Positions 8,201 through 14,281 of a stretch of 15,807 nt of DNA are shown in pieces. Numbering within the stretch: the first letter of the stretch is position 1; each line of letters begins with the position of its first letter. The stretch comes from an uncultured Eggerthellaceae bacterium (GTDB taxonomy: Bacteria; Actinomycetota; Coriobacteriia; Coriobacteriales; Eggerthellaceae). The translations under genes and the position numbers were made by a program. Under the pieces are notes generated by a model. It made no database searches. It was not told the DNA's origin and saw only the letters and a list, made by a program, of their open reading frames with translations. The DNA lies in assembly GCA_910588985.1 (NCBI GenBank), contig CAJURO010000028.1, positions 1 to 15,807 of the forward strand, given 5' to 3'.

Positions 8201-11200
8201 TCAATGGCGAGCCTGGCCTTACGATCGAGGTTGCATTCCAGGAGATGACGCCTGACCAGAAGCAGAAGGTCGAAGACGGCACGATCGATCCCGCTGGCTT
8301 CCATATCATCCAAGCCGATTGGAAGGGATCGGGCAGCGTGGCGCCCGCGGGTACGCTCAAGGTGGCAAATGGTGCTGAGGCGCGTATCTCGATGATCCCT
8401 CAGTCAGGCTACGAGCTTTCAAGCTTGCTGATCGATGACGTTGAGAGCATCCATCAGCTGGCGAAGAACTCGCGCACCTACACCTTCGTGGGCGACGATT
8501 CCCACACGCTCATGGCGGTGTTCGACTTCACTACGAGCGTGGAGACCACCTACAAGGTGACCGCGAAGGTGCAGAATAACAGGGGCGGACGCGTATCGCC
8601 TGCTGAGACGATCGTGGCATCGGGTGAATCTGCGAGCGTCAACTTCTTCCCCGACGCCACAACGGGCAGGGGATACAAGCTCGTTGGCTTCTATCAGAAC
8701 AACGTGTATACGAAGTACTCAACGCCAAGCTACGTCATCTCTCATGTGACTGAGGACATCGAGATCGTTGCGGTGTTTGAAGAGCTTGAAGATGGCGAGC
8801 AGACGTGGACGGTCGAGCCGATCACCATCAAGGCGCGTGCTATGGCTGAAGAGGGTCAGGCGGCAGGTTCTGTCTCTCCAAGCGAGGTTGAGGTTCCGCT
8901 TGGATCCACGCAGCGGTTCAGCTTCGCGCCGAACCCTGGATTCGAGGTGGACTACATCATCTACAACGGTACGCAGATCCGCTTCACCTCAAGCCCGAGC
9001 ACCTACATCGCAACACCGGTCAAGCTGAACAGCGGCGACCCGAACACGTTGGACGTGTACTTCCGTCCGATCGACATGAATAAAGCGGACGTGACTGTTA
9101 CCGCAAGCGTCTCGGTGTCGGTTGTTGGTGGCAACGCGAGCGGTTCGGGCTCGGTCTCGCCAAGCTCGCGCACGGTGCCCTATGGCGATCCTGCTACGTT
9201 CTTCATCTTCCCCGACCCAGGCTATACCGTTGATAAGGTATTGCTCGATGGGCAGATGCAGCCGTATTCAGGTATCAATAATTCGACTTCGGAATCGAAG
9301 AACTACACCTCCGGATGGACCTATGGTGCGGCGGCTACTGAGGAGCGCGCAGCAGAGCTTGCTGGTGCCTATAAGGGTGGTGCGATCACCTCAGCGGCAG
9401 TGTATCGCGGCAATGCGAGCCTGTTCACCGTTGCAGGTGCGGCCACCTACTATTCAAGCTATGTGACTACCATTCCGAGCGTCACGCGCGATGTGACGTT
9501 GGAGGTCTTCTTCAAGACGATCGACGACACGCACTTCACCTACGTTGACACGAAATCGCATATGCTGACTATCTCCTCCGAAGGCGGCGGCACGGTAAGC
9601 CCGCTTGGCGCTGGGTTGCGTGCCGAGGGATCGGTTGAGACCATCACGACGAATGCGTTCAGTGGATACTATCTTGAGAGCATCACCGTACGTGAGTATG
9701 ACGACGCTGGGAACCTGGTGTCAGAGCGCGATATGACCGATCGTGTCAACGGTAAGCTCTTCCAGTATCTGATGGGTCAGTACAACACAGACATCTTCGT
9801 GAAGTACGCGCTCGTTGGCACACCAAGCTACGTGCATGCCAGCATCGCCAGCGCGAAGAATACCGAGGGCGACGACCTGACCGTGAATGTGACGCCTTCG
9901 CTGGTATCACCCGATGGGCATCCGGTCGACTTCGTTCGCGGAGAGACCTACTCGTTCTTCTTCAGCACTGAGGAGACGGGGCCGAACGGGCGTCCCTATG
10001 TGATCGAGTCGATCTCATACAACGGGGTTCCCGTACCCTTCATCGATGGGTCGAATTATGTGACGTTGCCGCTCAATGCGAGCGGGTCGTTCGATATTGT
10101 TTTCCGCGAATTGCGCGAAGATGAGGTCTTGATCGAACCTGAGACGCTGCGGGTAACTGCCGAGGTCACGGGCGGACAAGGTACAGTGACGCCGGCATCG
10201 CAGCCTGTCATCCCGGGCAATTCTGCAAGCGTGGCTTTCGAAGGCGACACCGAGCTTTGGCTTGTTGACGAGGTCATTGACTACTACGCCGAGGAAGAAG
10301 GCGGCGAGATGGTGGCGCACCTCATCAGCTCTAACGAGTATCCGAACGGTGTTTACACTATCCCGAACGTGCTGACCAACCATCGTATAGAGGTGTCGTT
10401 CGTCGAGGCGGTGCGCATTCAGGTCAATTGGAACCATGACCAGGGCTTCATTACGCCGAACACAGGATATGGCGAATATTTGCTCGTCGACAAAGATGCT
10501 TCTCAAACGTTCATCGTGGCACCTTACGTTGACTACGAGGTCGAGAAGGTCACGATGGATACCGACCTGTTCTCCGACGACATGACGAGCTACCTGCGCC
10601 AGAGCCAACGTACATCGAAGTACTTGAAAGAGCTCACAGGTGCCGACGTTATCCTCACCGAAGAGGGCATGGGTGTCGCAGGCTTGCAGGCAGTGCCGAA
10701 TCCTGAGGACTATCTAAGCGGTCAATCCGCTGCTTCGACGGCGGCGAATCGCTCGTCGGTTGGCGTGGATGCTCGTGGCGTCCCCTTCGCACGCGCATAC
10801 GAGTTCTCTTCCTATAAGCTGACTGAGCCGATGAACTATCTGAACGCATCGTTCGTGACGGACCGCCTTGAGGATAAGACGTTCACCATCACAGGCTCTG
10901 TCATTGGCGAATATGGTGGAACGATCGAGCCGACGCTGGCATATGTGTCAGGAGGCGGAAGCTATACCTTCACATTCCATCCGAATTCAGGGTGCCAGGT
11001 GGTTGGAATCCGAATCAATGGCGGACAGTTTATCGAGTATCACGGCAATACATACACCTTCAACAACGTGACATCGAACATGACAATCGAAGTAGGCTTT
11101 GATTCGATAACTGCTCCAGGATCCAATAGGGCGCTGCGCACCCTCCGCGCGATCGGTGATCTGACGCAAACGGGTGAGTTGAATGGAACGATGATCGCTT

Positions 11201-11349
11201 TGTTGCTGACGCTTGCTGGACTGGCGCTCTTGATGGCATTCATCGTGTTCCTTCGCCATAAGAAGGACGATGATGAGGACGAGGATGGAATGCCGCCGCA
11301 ACCTCCGATGACGGGCCCGCCACCAGCACGACCGAGCATACATGCCTAA
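2287..11349 (+). CDS. Giant surface protein with about 25 divergent InlB-type B-repeats
   Basis: 3020 residues, uninterrupted. Residues 1-28 are a Sec signal peptide ending in Ala-Leu-Ala. Residues 29 to about 384 form an N-terminal region I do not recognise, rich in Asp, Tyr and Thr. A Gly/Pro/Asn/Thr linker follows (about 385-422). From about 452 to 2941 there are roughly 25 units of 75-145 residues of the pattern 'GG.ISP.G...V..G....F...P..GY.V..V.VDG' ending in 'Y.F.NV..D..I.V.F'. This matches the known divergent InlB B-repeat (beta-grasp-like) family. The C-terminus has LTQTGE (2959-2964), a transmembrane helix (about 2968-2989), basic RHKK, seven acidic residues, and a Pro-rich end. Only five cysteines were seen. 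It is inferred to be a long, extended adhesin or stalk on the cell surface, working with the two upstream genes. Its ligand is unknown. The repeats differ strongly from each other, arguing against recent tandem duplication. Confidence 0.93.
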   Translation: MKKLLNKTLSLIMSVALIVTLTPSAALATGTSGGGYLSMTEVGNDDSVHIDNYGPSQGYNTDRQINTTGTTTVNGLAVDMDLGFTDRSYDKNFDDEAAAISETTPAPDGTGTAPDSNNPKPQDGPLWAEFNGGSGQFDVTWTIYDAVLQDGEYVKQPHTYDAAFAGQTNPLTGQTYDAPFTTHADDRSIDPDNKLSYFYLSITEYDNLEAKSFYIYEIKLWDRDREKEFTTEIMVSTYEGYSHDRYYAWDDTHSATFVEGSVYKKPPDTVAMLVDEYLELTDPAYMEMMTAAADQATPTNITVPQALYLSNLDGRPADAAAYIMGLKVHLDMSQAEVAHYQEGDIVTVYRYNPDKNRVDVLEGRVVIAVDEQDRPLLKDGTVYDPTTQPGGGSGNTADPGNNAADPGNEGTATPTPDPPAPDYLLAVEVIVYGESANIGAFAIGYETDGVYAIVSSADEGGSISPMGTHPFTEECTPTYLIYPEEGWEIDKVVVTQNGVVRTLDPTSLAGNVLTIDNNYYNFVNNDYVTVTVSFKQVTPQYPSYNVKVQLTSDDPDADGYLDFSSPLDSQKHRVEMGDISDATTMSSDAGVLFEFSPAPGYKVDTLTIDSGGTTTVYKVPGTAYYVPNLTSNMNAVVKYKQGWNINPVSRKLTVSVNNPDGVQTGHVFDKFGNSTDTNGDPLTETVLNVPFGDVGTASSGPEADYMLDYVTLYMGNSTDGTDITSRVIADEDYNDMVKSVYNAQVYNVITDLRVEFTYKHVDTWLTVTNKNVDRGQVTPTGLFPLSDGDNLLITITPDQANGYTLGSVLMDGVSIASYLTERDGGAYYTLKVVKSDTVDPAHGNNPDGTVDKVLYINEAKSEIVVSFDSKILNPDAYLNISTSVAGVGGGSITPTQAVEPSSNATVWMFPDQGYKVQSVTVDGVQVTAGGTYPAGVTNVTADNTGSIVRVDFENILTDHNVVVRYTPGDSESSGWDKYLLKPSASSGGFISPSVDTWAYKGTEQVFRFFPMTSYALSEVFLEGSTTPVDKGTDANFHGTSYVFPNIQSDHEIHVTFAKVDDITAGKKTYNLTINAGANGAASPEGTFIVGSGSCMSVAVMPDSGYVVDKVNIRNSATPAGSSGINVAATIQNGTFTVYDIKDDTEVNITFKQGTDPDYPSTDPSNLIVLHAHNSKVAAGAAMIPQTEGLTFFKEPGTNHASVDGNFTGMIYGDYSLEGVYVNGEAIKYRDLGDGVFTFTVPKDKITQQVLIEIRTKSDAPSTPNVDLKKIYLSVEGEGTISPSGIGDVVSVESGKSQTFYFLPNDNNHRLEAVYVNDHLVSTNKYSYTISSVVSNMYVKAVFIDGTPVPPVGTTYNVNINLKSSSGDGNMHGQTTLTQATVTAGGSISATFVPDNGYEAYLVDDDTGDVLTGQTGDASQLSGNTFLLTNITRNRNFTLQFVPIKSASNYHVITASSTDGGRLSPEGMITVVDGSDFTFTILPESGNTYQDVWINGESHPEMVKGNNMTLTLTNITEDMDVWVSFDRGTPPSTPTTHELTAETSSGGGIVSPEHVTAADGITVPFTFIAQKGYRLTDVTLDGVSVPAANYEGGVLTVLANADHHVVGTFTKGGGIEDKGTHYSIFADCSSGGTISPMGRVSVPYGGNMSFTLIPDSGYKVKSITVSQNGTQSVVDPFNGSSYTLFNVTTDTVFYVTFAPLDPGDVVYLPNTFDITATSSANGSISPSGVTTVAEGASAYFTFVPREGFKLSYIVVDGTNIPASSVSHGQYAFMKVREEHTIHAVFIDASLDESDFATINVSNPANGTITPSGNVLVEKGSDASFRIAPYFGYKLTGILFNGRTISPTDIVDTADFKWDGTTFTIKNVNQDATLSALFEEENPNVQEKTPEYAKVTMIGNGPGCGGQTTFGVGTTVIEALLPDEHLDISFIPDEGNSIAKLKVTYSDGSVKEYTEAELEEVWQHGYVRFEPNQVNGEPGLTIEVAFQEMTPDQKQKVEDGTIDPAGFHIIQADWKGSGSVAPAGTLKVANGAEARISMIPQSGYELSSLLIDDVESIHQLAKNSRTYTFVGDDSHTLMAVFDFTTSVETTYKVTAKVQNNRGGRVSPAETIVASGESASVNFFPDATTGRGYKLVGFYQNNVYTKYSTPSYVISHVTEDIEIVAVFEELEDGEQTWTVEPITIKARAMAEEGQAAGSVSPSEVEVPLGSTQRFSFAPNPGFEVDYIIYNGTQIRFTSSPSTYIATPVKLNSGDPNTLDVYFRPIDMNKADVTVTASVSVSVVGGNASGSGSVSPSSRTVPYGDPATFFIFPDPGYTVDKVLLDGQMQPYSGINNSTSESKNYTSGWTYGAAATEERAAELAGAYKGGAITSAAVYRGNASLFTVAGAATYYSSYVTTIPSVTRDVTLEVFFKTIDDTHFTYVDTKSHMLTISSEGGGTVSPLGAGLRAEGSVETITTNAFSGYYLESITVREYDDAGNLVSERDMTDRVNGKLFQYLMGQYNTDIFVKYALVGTPSYVHASIASAKNTEGDDLTVNVTPSLVSPDGHPVDFVRGETYSFFFSTEETGPNGRPYVIESISYNGVPVPFIDGSNYVTLPLNASGSFDIVFRELREDEVLIEPETLRVTAEVTGGQGTVTPASQPVIPGNSASVAFEGDTELWLVDEVIDYYAEEEGGEMVAHLISSNEYPNGVYTIPNVLTNHRIEVSFVEAVRIQVNWNHDQGFITPNTGYGEYLLVDKDASQTFIVAPYVDYEVEKVTMDTDLFSDDMTSYLRQSQRTSKYLKELTGADVILTEEGMGVAGLQAVPNPEDYLSGQSAASTAANRSSVGVDARGVPFARAYEFSSYKLTEPMNYLNASFVTDRLEDKTFTITGSVIGEYGGTIEPTLAYVSGGGSYTFTFHPNSGCQVVGIRINGGQFIEYHGNTYTFNNVTSNMTIEVGFDSITAPGSNRALRTLRAIGDLTQTGELNGTMIALLLTLAGLALLMAFIVFLRHKKDDDEDEDGMPPQPPMTGPPPARPSIHA
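3640..11109 (+). repeat. Array of about 25 divergent protein repeats within the giant gene
   Basis: Unit boundaries were read from the recurring start (Tyr/Phe-x-Val/Ile, then Gly-Gly-x-Ile-Ser-Pro) and the closing Val-x-Phe strand. Clear units begin near 3640, 4915, 5218, 5491, 6097, 6631, 6892, 7147, 7417, 7669, 8299, 8551, 8821, 9091, 9556, 10147 and 10882. More decayed units begin near 3916, 4240, 4576, 5779, 6349, 7954, 9829 and 10417. The units at 9091 and 10417 carry long insertions. No near-identical DNA copies were noticed, so this is a protein-level repeat only. Confidence 0.85.
11161..11346 (+). other. Degenerate sortase-type C-terminal signal with unusual tail (within giant gene)
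   Basis: It encodes LTQTGE, then a hydrophobic helix of about 22 residues, then RHKK. This is the order of a cell-wall sorting signal, except that the Pro of LPXTG is Thr. Sorting signals normally end after a few basic residues; here an acidic run of seven Asp/Glu and a roughly 20-residue Pro-rich tail follow. It may therefore be a plain transmembrane anchor or a substrate of a non-classical sortase. Confidence 0.6.
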
Positions 11350-11353
11350 GATG

Positions 11354-11387
11354 AAGATCCGCAGCCGCTAGGGCTGCGGATCTTTTT
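11354..11387 (+). terminator. Strong intrinsic terminator after the giant gene
   Basis: A perfect 13-bp stem AAGATCCGCAGCC / GGCTGCGGATCTT with loop GCTAG is followed by T residues to 11387. It starts 5 bases after the TAA. Confidence 0.95.
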
Positions 11388-11412
11388 AGTAATGGAGTGA
11401 TAGGGGGAGGTG

Positions 11413-11496
11413 ATGATGCATCCTATCAATGTCATGTGTCATCTGAGCCATCCTTGGTCATCAATTGCACACCTATTGAGCAAATTTGCTCAATAG
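11413..11496 (+). CDS. Possible small ORF (26-27 residues) ending in a palindrome
   Basis: GGGGGAGG (11403-11410) is an excellent SD sequence just before tandem ATGs at 11413 and 11416. The better-spaced ATG is 11416 (5 bases), giving 26 residues starting Met-His-Pro-Ile-Asn-Val and ending Leu-Leu-Ser-Lys-Phe-Ala-Gln before TAG 11494-11496. The codons from Leu-Leu to the stop are the 24-bp palindrome itself. No promoter is apparent between the terminator at 11387 and this ORF, so expression would need readthrough. It may be a leader peptide, a small protein or chance. Confidence 0.25.
   Translation: MMHPINVMCHLSHPWSSIAHLLSKFAQ
11473..11496. repeat. Perfect 24-bp palindrome
   Basis: The half-site CTATTGAGCAAA (11473-11484) is followed directly by its exact reverse complement (11485-11496). 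There is no spacer and no T-run on either side, so it is a poor terminator and looks more like a dimeric protein-binding site. It lies in a spacer between convergent genes, an unusual place for an operator unless the small ORF or an unseen transcript is real. A second inverted repeat, TGATAGG / CCTATCA, lies upstream (11398-11404 and 11422-11428). Confidence 0.8.
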
Positions 11497-11532
11497 ACAA
11501 GAACAGGAAGAGCGTTTATGACAGGATGATAA

Positions 11533-11551
11533 GGGACTGATGAACCGTCCC
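11533..11551 (-). repeat. GGGAC/GTCCC hairpin, REP-like or weak terminator
   Basis: The inverted repeat GGGAC (11533-11537) / GTCCC (11547-11551) surrounds TGATGAACC, with GC-rich sequence to 11566. On the - strand it reads GGGAC-GGTTCATCA-GTCCC and then TT, downstream of the ABC operon, so it could be its weak terminator. It also resembles dispersed GGGGAC...GTCCC intergenic elements of many genomes (recalled, not searched). Confidence 0.35.
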
Positions 11552-11581
11552 CGGTCGTGCCCCCGTTGCCATCGCAGTCTT

Positions 11582-12427
11582 TCAGCTAAGAGGATGTACG
11601 AACGGCTCTCGATCTGGAACGCGAACAAGGACAGCGGACCCGTCAGGAATCTCAGGAGCAGGCACCGTGAGCTTGCCGCTCGTGAACTGGCCTTGTGCTA
11701 CGGTCCCTTCGATAGATGAGGAATCGTTGAAGGCGGCCCGTACGAGCGGGCTTGCAGGATGCAAGAGCAGTTCAGCGGGAGTGCCATGCTGGATGACGCA
11801 TCCATCGTTCATATGGATGATCCGATCGCTCATCACGAGAGCTTCGTCGGGATCATGGGTGACCATGAGCGACGTCATGGAGAACTCTTGGTGCAGCTGG
11901 GAGACAAGCTGCCGCATCTCAGCGCGAAGCTGCTCATCAAGTCCGCTGAAGGGCTCGTCCAAAAGCAATGCGCGCGGATGAGCTGCAAGGGCACGCGCCA
12001 AAGCAACGCGTTGCTGCTGGCCGCCTGAAAGTTCAGAGGGACGCCGATTGCCCATCCCTTTGAGCTGAACAGCGTCGAGCATGCGATCGGTGGTTTCAGT
12101 CCGCTCTGCTCTGCTCGCTTTGCGCATCTTCAAGGGAAAGGCGATGTTCTGTTGGACATCCATATGCAGGAACAGGCGAATATCCTGAAAGACGGTAGCG
12201 GTGTTGCGTTTGTGAGTTGGTATGTCATCGACGCAGACGCCATCGAAGAGCACGCGCCCTGAGTCTTGAGGGAGAATGCCTGCAATGATCTTGAGCGTCG
12301 TTGATTTTCCCGCCCCGCTCTCTCCAAGAATGCTCACGAACTGGCCGTCGGCAACTTCGAAGCCAACATCATCCAGGATCTTCTTGCCCTTGAGCGTAAG
12401 ATCGATATGCTCAAGCGTCAACTGCAT
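11582..12427 (-). CDS. ynjD: ABC importer ATP-binding protein (YnjD-like)
   Basis: 281 residues and the last gene of the importer operon. It binds and hydrolyses ATP on the cytoplasmic face to drive uptake through the two permeases encoded just upstream. All motifs are present: Walker A GESGAGKS (35-42), Q-loop Gln81, signature LSGGQ (133-137), Walker B ending LLLDEP (154-159), and switch His191. The rest (about 200-281) is a short C-terminal extension resembling part of a TOBE/regulatory region. This is the CysA/PotA/YnjD type of importer ATPase. The start ATG 12427 lies 51 bases after the upstream permease stop. The SD is modest (AAGGA somewhat far upstream, AGAG closer). Substrate is not deducible from this protein; it is assigned to YnjD because of the YnjB-like binding protein in the same operon. 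Confidence 0.9.
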   Translation of the reverse strand: MQLTLEHIDLTLKGKKILDDVGFEVADGQFVSILGESGAGKSTTLKIIAGILPQDSGRVLFDGVCVDDIPTHKRNTATVFQDIRLFLHMDVQQNIAFPLKMRKASRAERTETTDRMLDAVQLKGMGNRRPSELSGGQQQRVALARALAAHPRALLLDEPFSGLDEQLRAEMRQLVSQLHQEFSMTSLMVTHDPDEALVMSDRIIHMNDGCVIQHGTPAELLLHPASPLVRAAFNDSSSIEGTVAQGQFTSGKLTVPAPEIPDGSAVLVRVPDREPFVHPLS

Positions 12428-12478
12428 GTTCTCTGCTCTTTTCCTTCCGTGCGCTTGTCCGACGAACCTCTTTGCAAC

Positions 12479-13351
12479 CTATCCATATAAGCTCTCTTCT
12501 TCACGCACGCCAAACCGTCTTAACAAGAGCTCGAAAATGAAGAATACCGCAAAGGTGATCAAAAGGAACACCGTGCTATAAGCACACGCGATGGTGCGAT
12601 CGCCCCCGCTCAAATAAGGGAAGAGCACGAGAACAAAGGTCTGCACCTTTCCGCCGCCTACCAAGAGGGTGAGAAAATATTGCGAAAAAGACATGATGTA
12701 GCACATGGACAACGACGAGATGATGCCAGGAAGCAATTGCGGAATGGTGATATGCCAGATCATTTGCAAAGGACCAGCGCCAAGCGTCTTCGCCGCCTCC
12801 TCGCGTTGTGTGCCTGCTGCGCTCGTGATGTCGGTCATGATGATCATGGCGTAGGGAAGTGCAACGATGCAGTGTGCCAAGATGACTCCTGGTACCGTAC
12901 GAGCTAATCCGACTTGCAAGAACACGACTTGCACGCCCATGGCGAACACTGTTGAAGGGATGATGAAGGGAAGCAGCGCGGCGAATTGGAATGCATTTCT
13001 GCCGTGCCAGCGATAAAGGCAGAGCGCGCGGCACGCCAATGCAGCCACAGCGGTTGTGATGACAGCGCAGGCCAAAGCGATGCCGATGGAGAGAAGAAGC
13101 ATGCTCGCGCCCATGTTCTGTCGTCCTGAGAACACCTGTTCTACTCCGCGCAGGCTGAGATCCTGAGGCAGGAGGTTCGGCCAGGGCCATGCATTGGTGA
13201 GCGCCCAGAGGACGATGATGCCCAAAGGAACAAGCACAAGGGCAAGCTCTATGCCGATAAGGGTACGTGTGAAAGCTTGCCTGCGTCGCAGCCTTCGCTT
13301 GCGTGCAAGAAGCTCAGGACGAGACGTGTTCTGGGAAAGAGAAGAACTCAT
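12479..13351 (-). CDS. ABC importer permease, second subunit
   Basis: 290 residues from ATG 13351. This start overlaps the stop of the preceding permease as ATGA (13351-13348), a classic sign of translational coupling. A longer reading from 13411 would overlap that gene by 64 bases and is rejected. A basic cytoplasmic N-tail (11-24) precedes about six transmembrane segments (near 30-52, 83-112, 120-148, 152-177, 205-230 and 252-275). The cytoplasmic loop at 185-204 carries the EAA motif (EEAAKTLGAG...I.IPQ), which docks the ATPase. It belongs to the binding-protein-dependent transport permease family. In E. coli the corresponding YnjC is a single double-length protein, whereas here the two halves are separate genes. 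It forms the membrane channel with the product of 13348-14229. Confidence 0.9.
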   Translation of the reverse strand: MSSSLSQNTSRPELLARKRRLRRRQAFTRTLIGIELALVLVPLGIIVLWALTNAWPWPNLLPQDLSLRGVEQVFSGRQNMGASMLLLSIGIALACAVITTAVAALACRALCLYRWHGRNAFQFAALLPFIIPSTVFAMGVQVVFLQVGLARTVPGVILAHCIVALPYAMIIMTDITSAAGTQREEAAKTLGAGPLQMIWHITIPQLLPGIISSLSMCYIMSFSQYFLTLLVGGGKVQTFVLVLFPYLSGGDRTIACAYSTVFLLITFAVFFIFELLLRRFGVREEESLYG

Positions 13352-14229
13352 CGTATCTGCTTCTTCTCTCGTTGCAGCACCACATAGTAGATCACGCAGA
13401 GAACGGTGCAAATGCCTGCCATGATGCCGTTCAAGGCCATGGCATAGCAGCGGTTGATGATGTCGGGGTCCTGGAACTCGATGTAGGCAAGGACAGGAAG
13501 TGCCTTAGGGCTCGTAGGTTCTAGCAAGAACGGGATCTCGTAGCTCCCGAAGGCGAAGGCGAACACTACGAGGAATGCGCGAAGGATGGCACCACGGCAA
13601 AGCGGTAGCGTGATCTCGAAGAACGTGCGCCAGCCATTCGCTCCGAGGGTAGAAGCAGCTTCACCATAGGAGGTCGAGATGTTCCTCATGATAGTAAGGG
13701 TGGTGAAAGCGACGAAGGGGATCTCCTTCCAGAGATAGACCACGATGATCCCCCAACCACTTGGAGCACCTACGACTGAGGGAAACCATGTTGCATCTGG
13801 GGCGATGCCAAGAATGTGCAACAGGCGCGGGAAAAGACCAGCGCCTGTGAACAGGCAGATAACGGCGAGTGCGACAACGGCATGCATGGTAGTGATCGGC
13901 ACTTGGATTCCCAGAAGACGTATGAAGCGGCTCGATCGTGCTTGTGTCATAAGGAAGGAAAGGGCTACGCCGCCAATAGCAGCAAGTACCGAGCTGACAA
14001 GACTGAAGTAAAGGCTGAACATGACGGAATCCATGAGATCTGTCCTGGTCAGCGCTTGCTCGTAGTATTCCAGCGTGAACTCTGTTCGGTCAAGGTAAGT
14101 CATGATGCCGAAGCTTTGGATGATCCCTGACCCTACGCCATAGATGAATACGGCTAATAAAAGAAGCGCAGGCAGCACCATCAAGTATGGTGCTGCCTTG
14201 CGCTTCGTCTTGCGCGAGAGGAGAGCCAT
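13348..14229 (-). CDS. ABC importer permease, first subunit
   Basis: 293 residues from ATG 14229. About six transmembrane segments are visible (near 14-38, 70-95, 108-130, 157-180, 215-238 and 262-287). The loop at 190-210 carries a good EAA motif (EAASTLGANGW..FFEITLPL), the contact site for the ATPase. It is the membrane partner of the permease encoded next, with which it overlaps by 4 bases. Its ATG overlaps by one base the stop of a possible 5-codon leader ORF (14246-14229) that has a better SD site than the gene itself. The gap to the binding-protein gene is 52 bases, with no clear terminator. The family is clear; transport specificity is not shown by the sequence. Confidence 0.9.
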   Translation of the reverse strand: MALLSRKTKRKAAPYLMVLPALLLLAVFIYGVGSGIIQSFGIMTYLDRTEFTLEYYEQALTRTDLMDSVMFSLYFSLVSSVLAAIGGVALSFLMTQARSSRFIRLLGIQVPITTMHAVVALAVICLFTGAGLFPRLLHILGIAPDATWFPSVVGAPSGWGIIVVYLWKEIPFVAFTTLTIMRNISTSYGEAASTLGANGWRTFFEITLPLCRGAILRAFLVVFAFAFGSYEIPFLLEPTSPKALPVLAYIEFQDPDIINRCYAMALNGIMAGICTVLCVIYYVVLQREKKQIR

Positions 14230-14246
14230 CAGAGCGTCTCTCTCAT
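14229..14246 (-). other. Possible 5-codon leader ORF coupled to the permease start
   Basis: ATG 14246 reads Met-Arg-Glu-Thr-Leu-stop. GAGGAAGG (14264-14257) lies 10 bases upstream. Its TGA overlaps the permease ATG as TGATG. A ribosome ending here could restart on the permease, whose own upstream sequence has only AGAGAGA. It may be chance. Confidence 0.25.
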
Positions 14247-14281
14247 TATCTTGAGACCTTCCTCACAGATCGGTCCTTTCG

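Noticed and set aside
3640..11109. Possible CRISPR or DNA tandem array because of many repeats
   Set aside because: The repetition is at protein level. Units are not near-identical in DNA and are not separated by uniform spacers.
11473..11496. Palindrome as terminator for either convergent unit
   Set aside because: There is no T-run on either strand, and the giant gene already has a strong terminator at 11354-11387.
13352..13411. Longer start for the second permease
   Set aside because: It would overlap the preceding permease by 64 bases and add a Cys/Arg-rich segment. The ATGA overlap at 13351-13348 is the usual arrangement.
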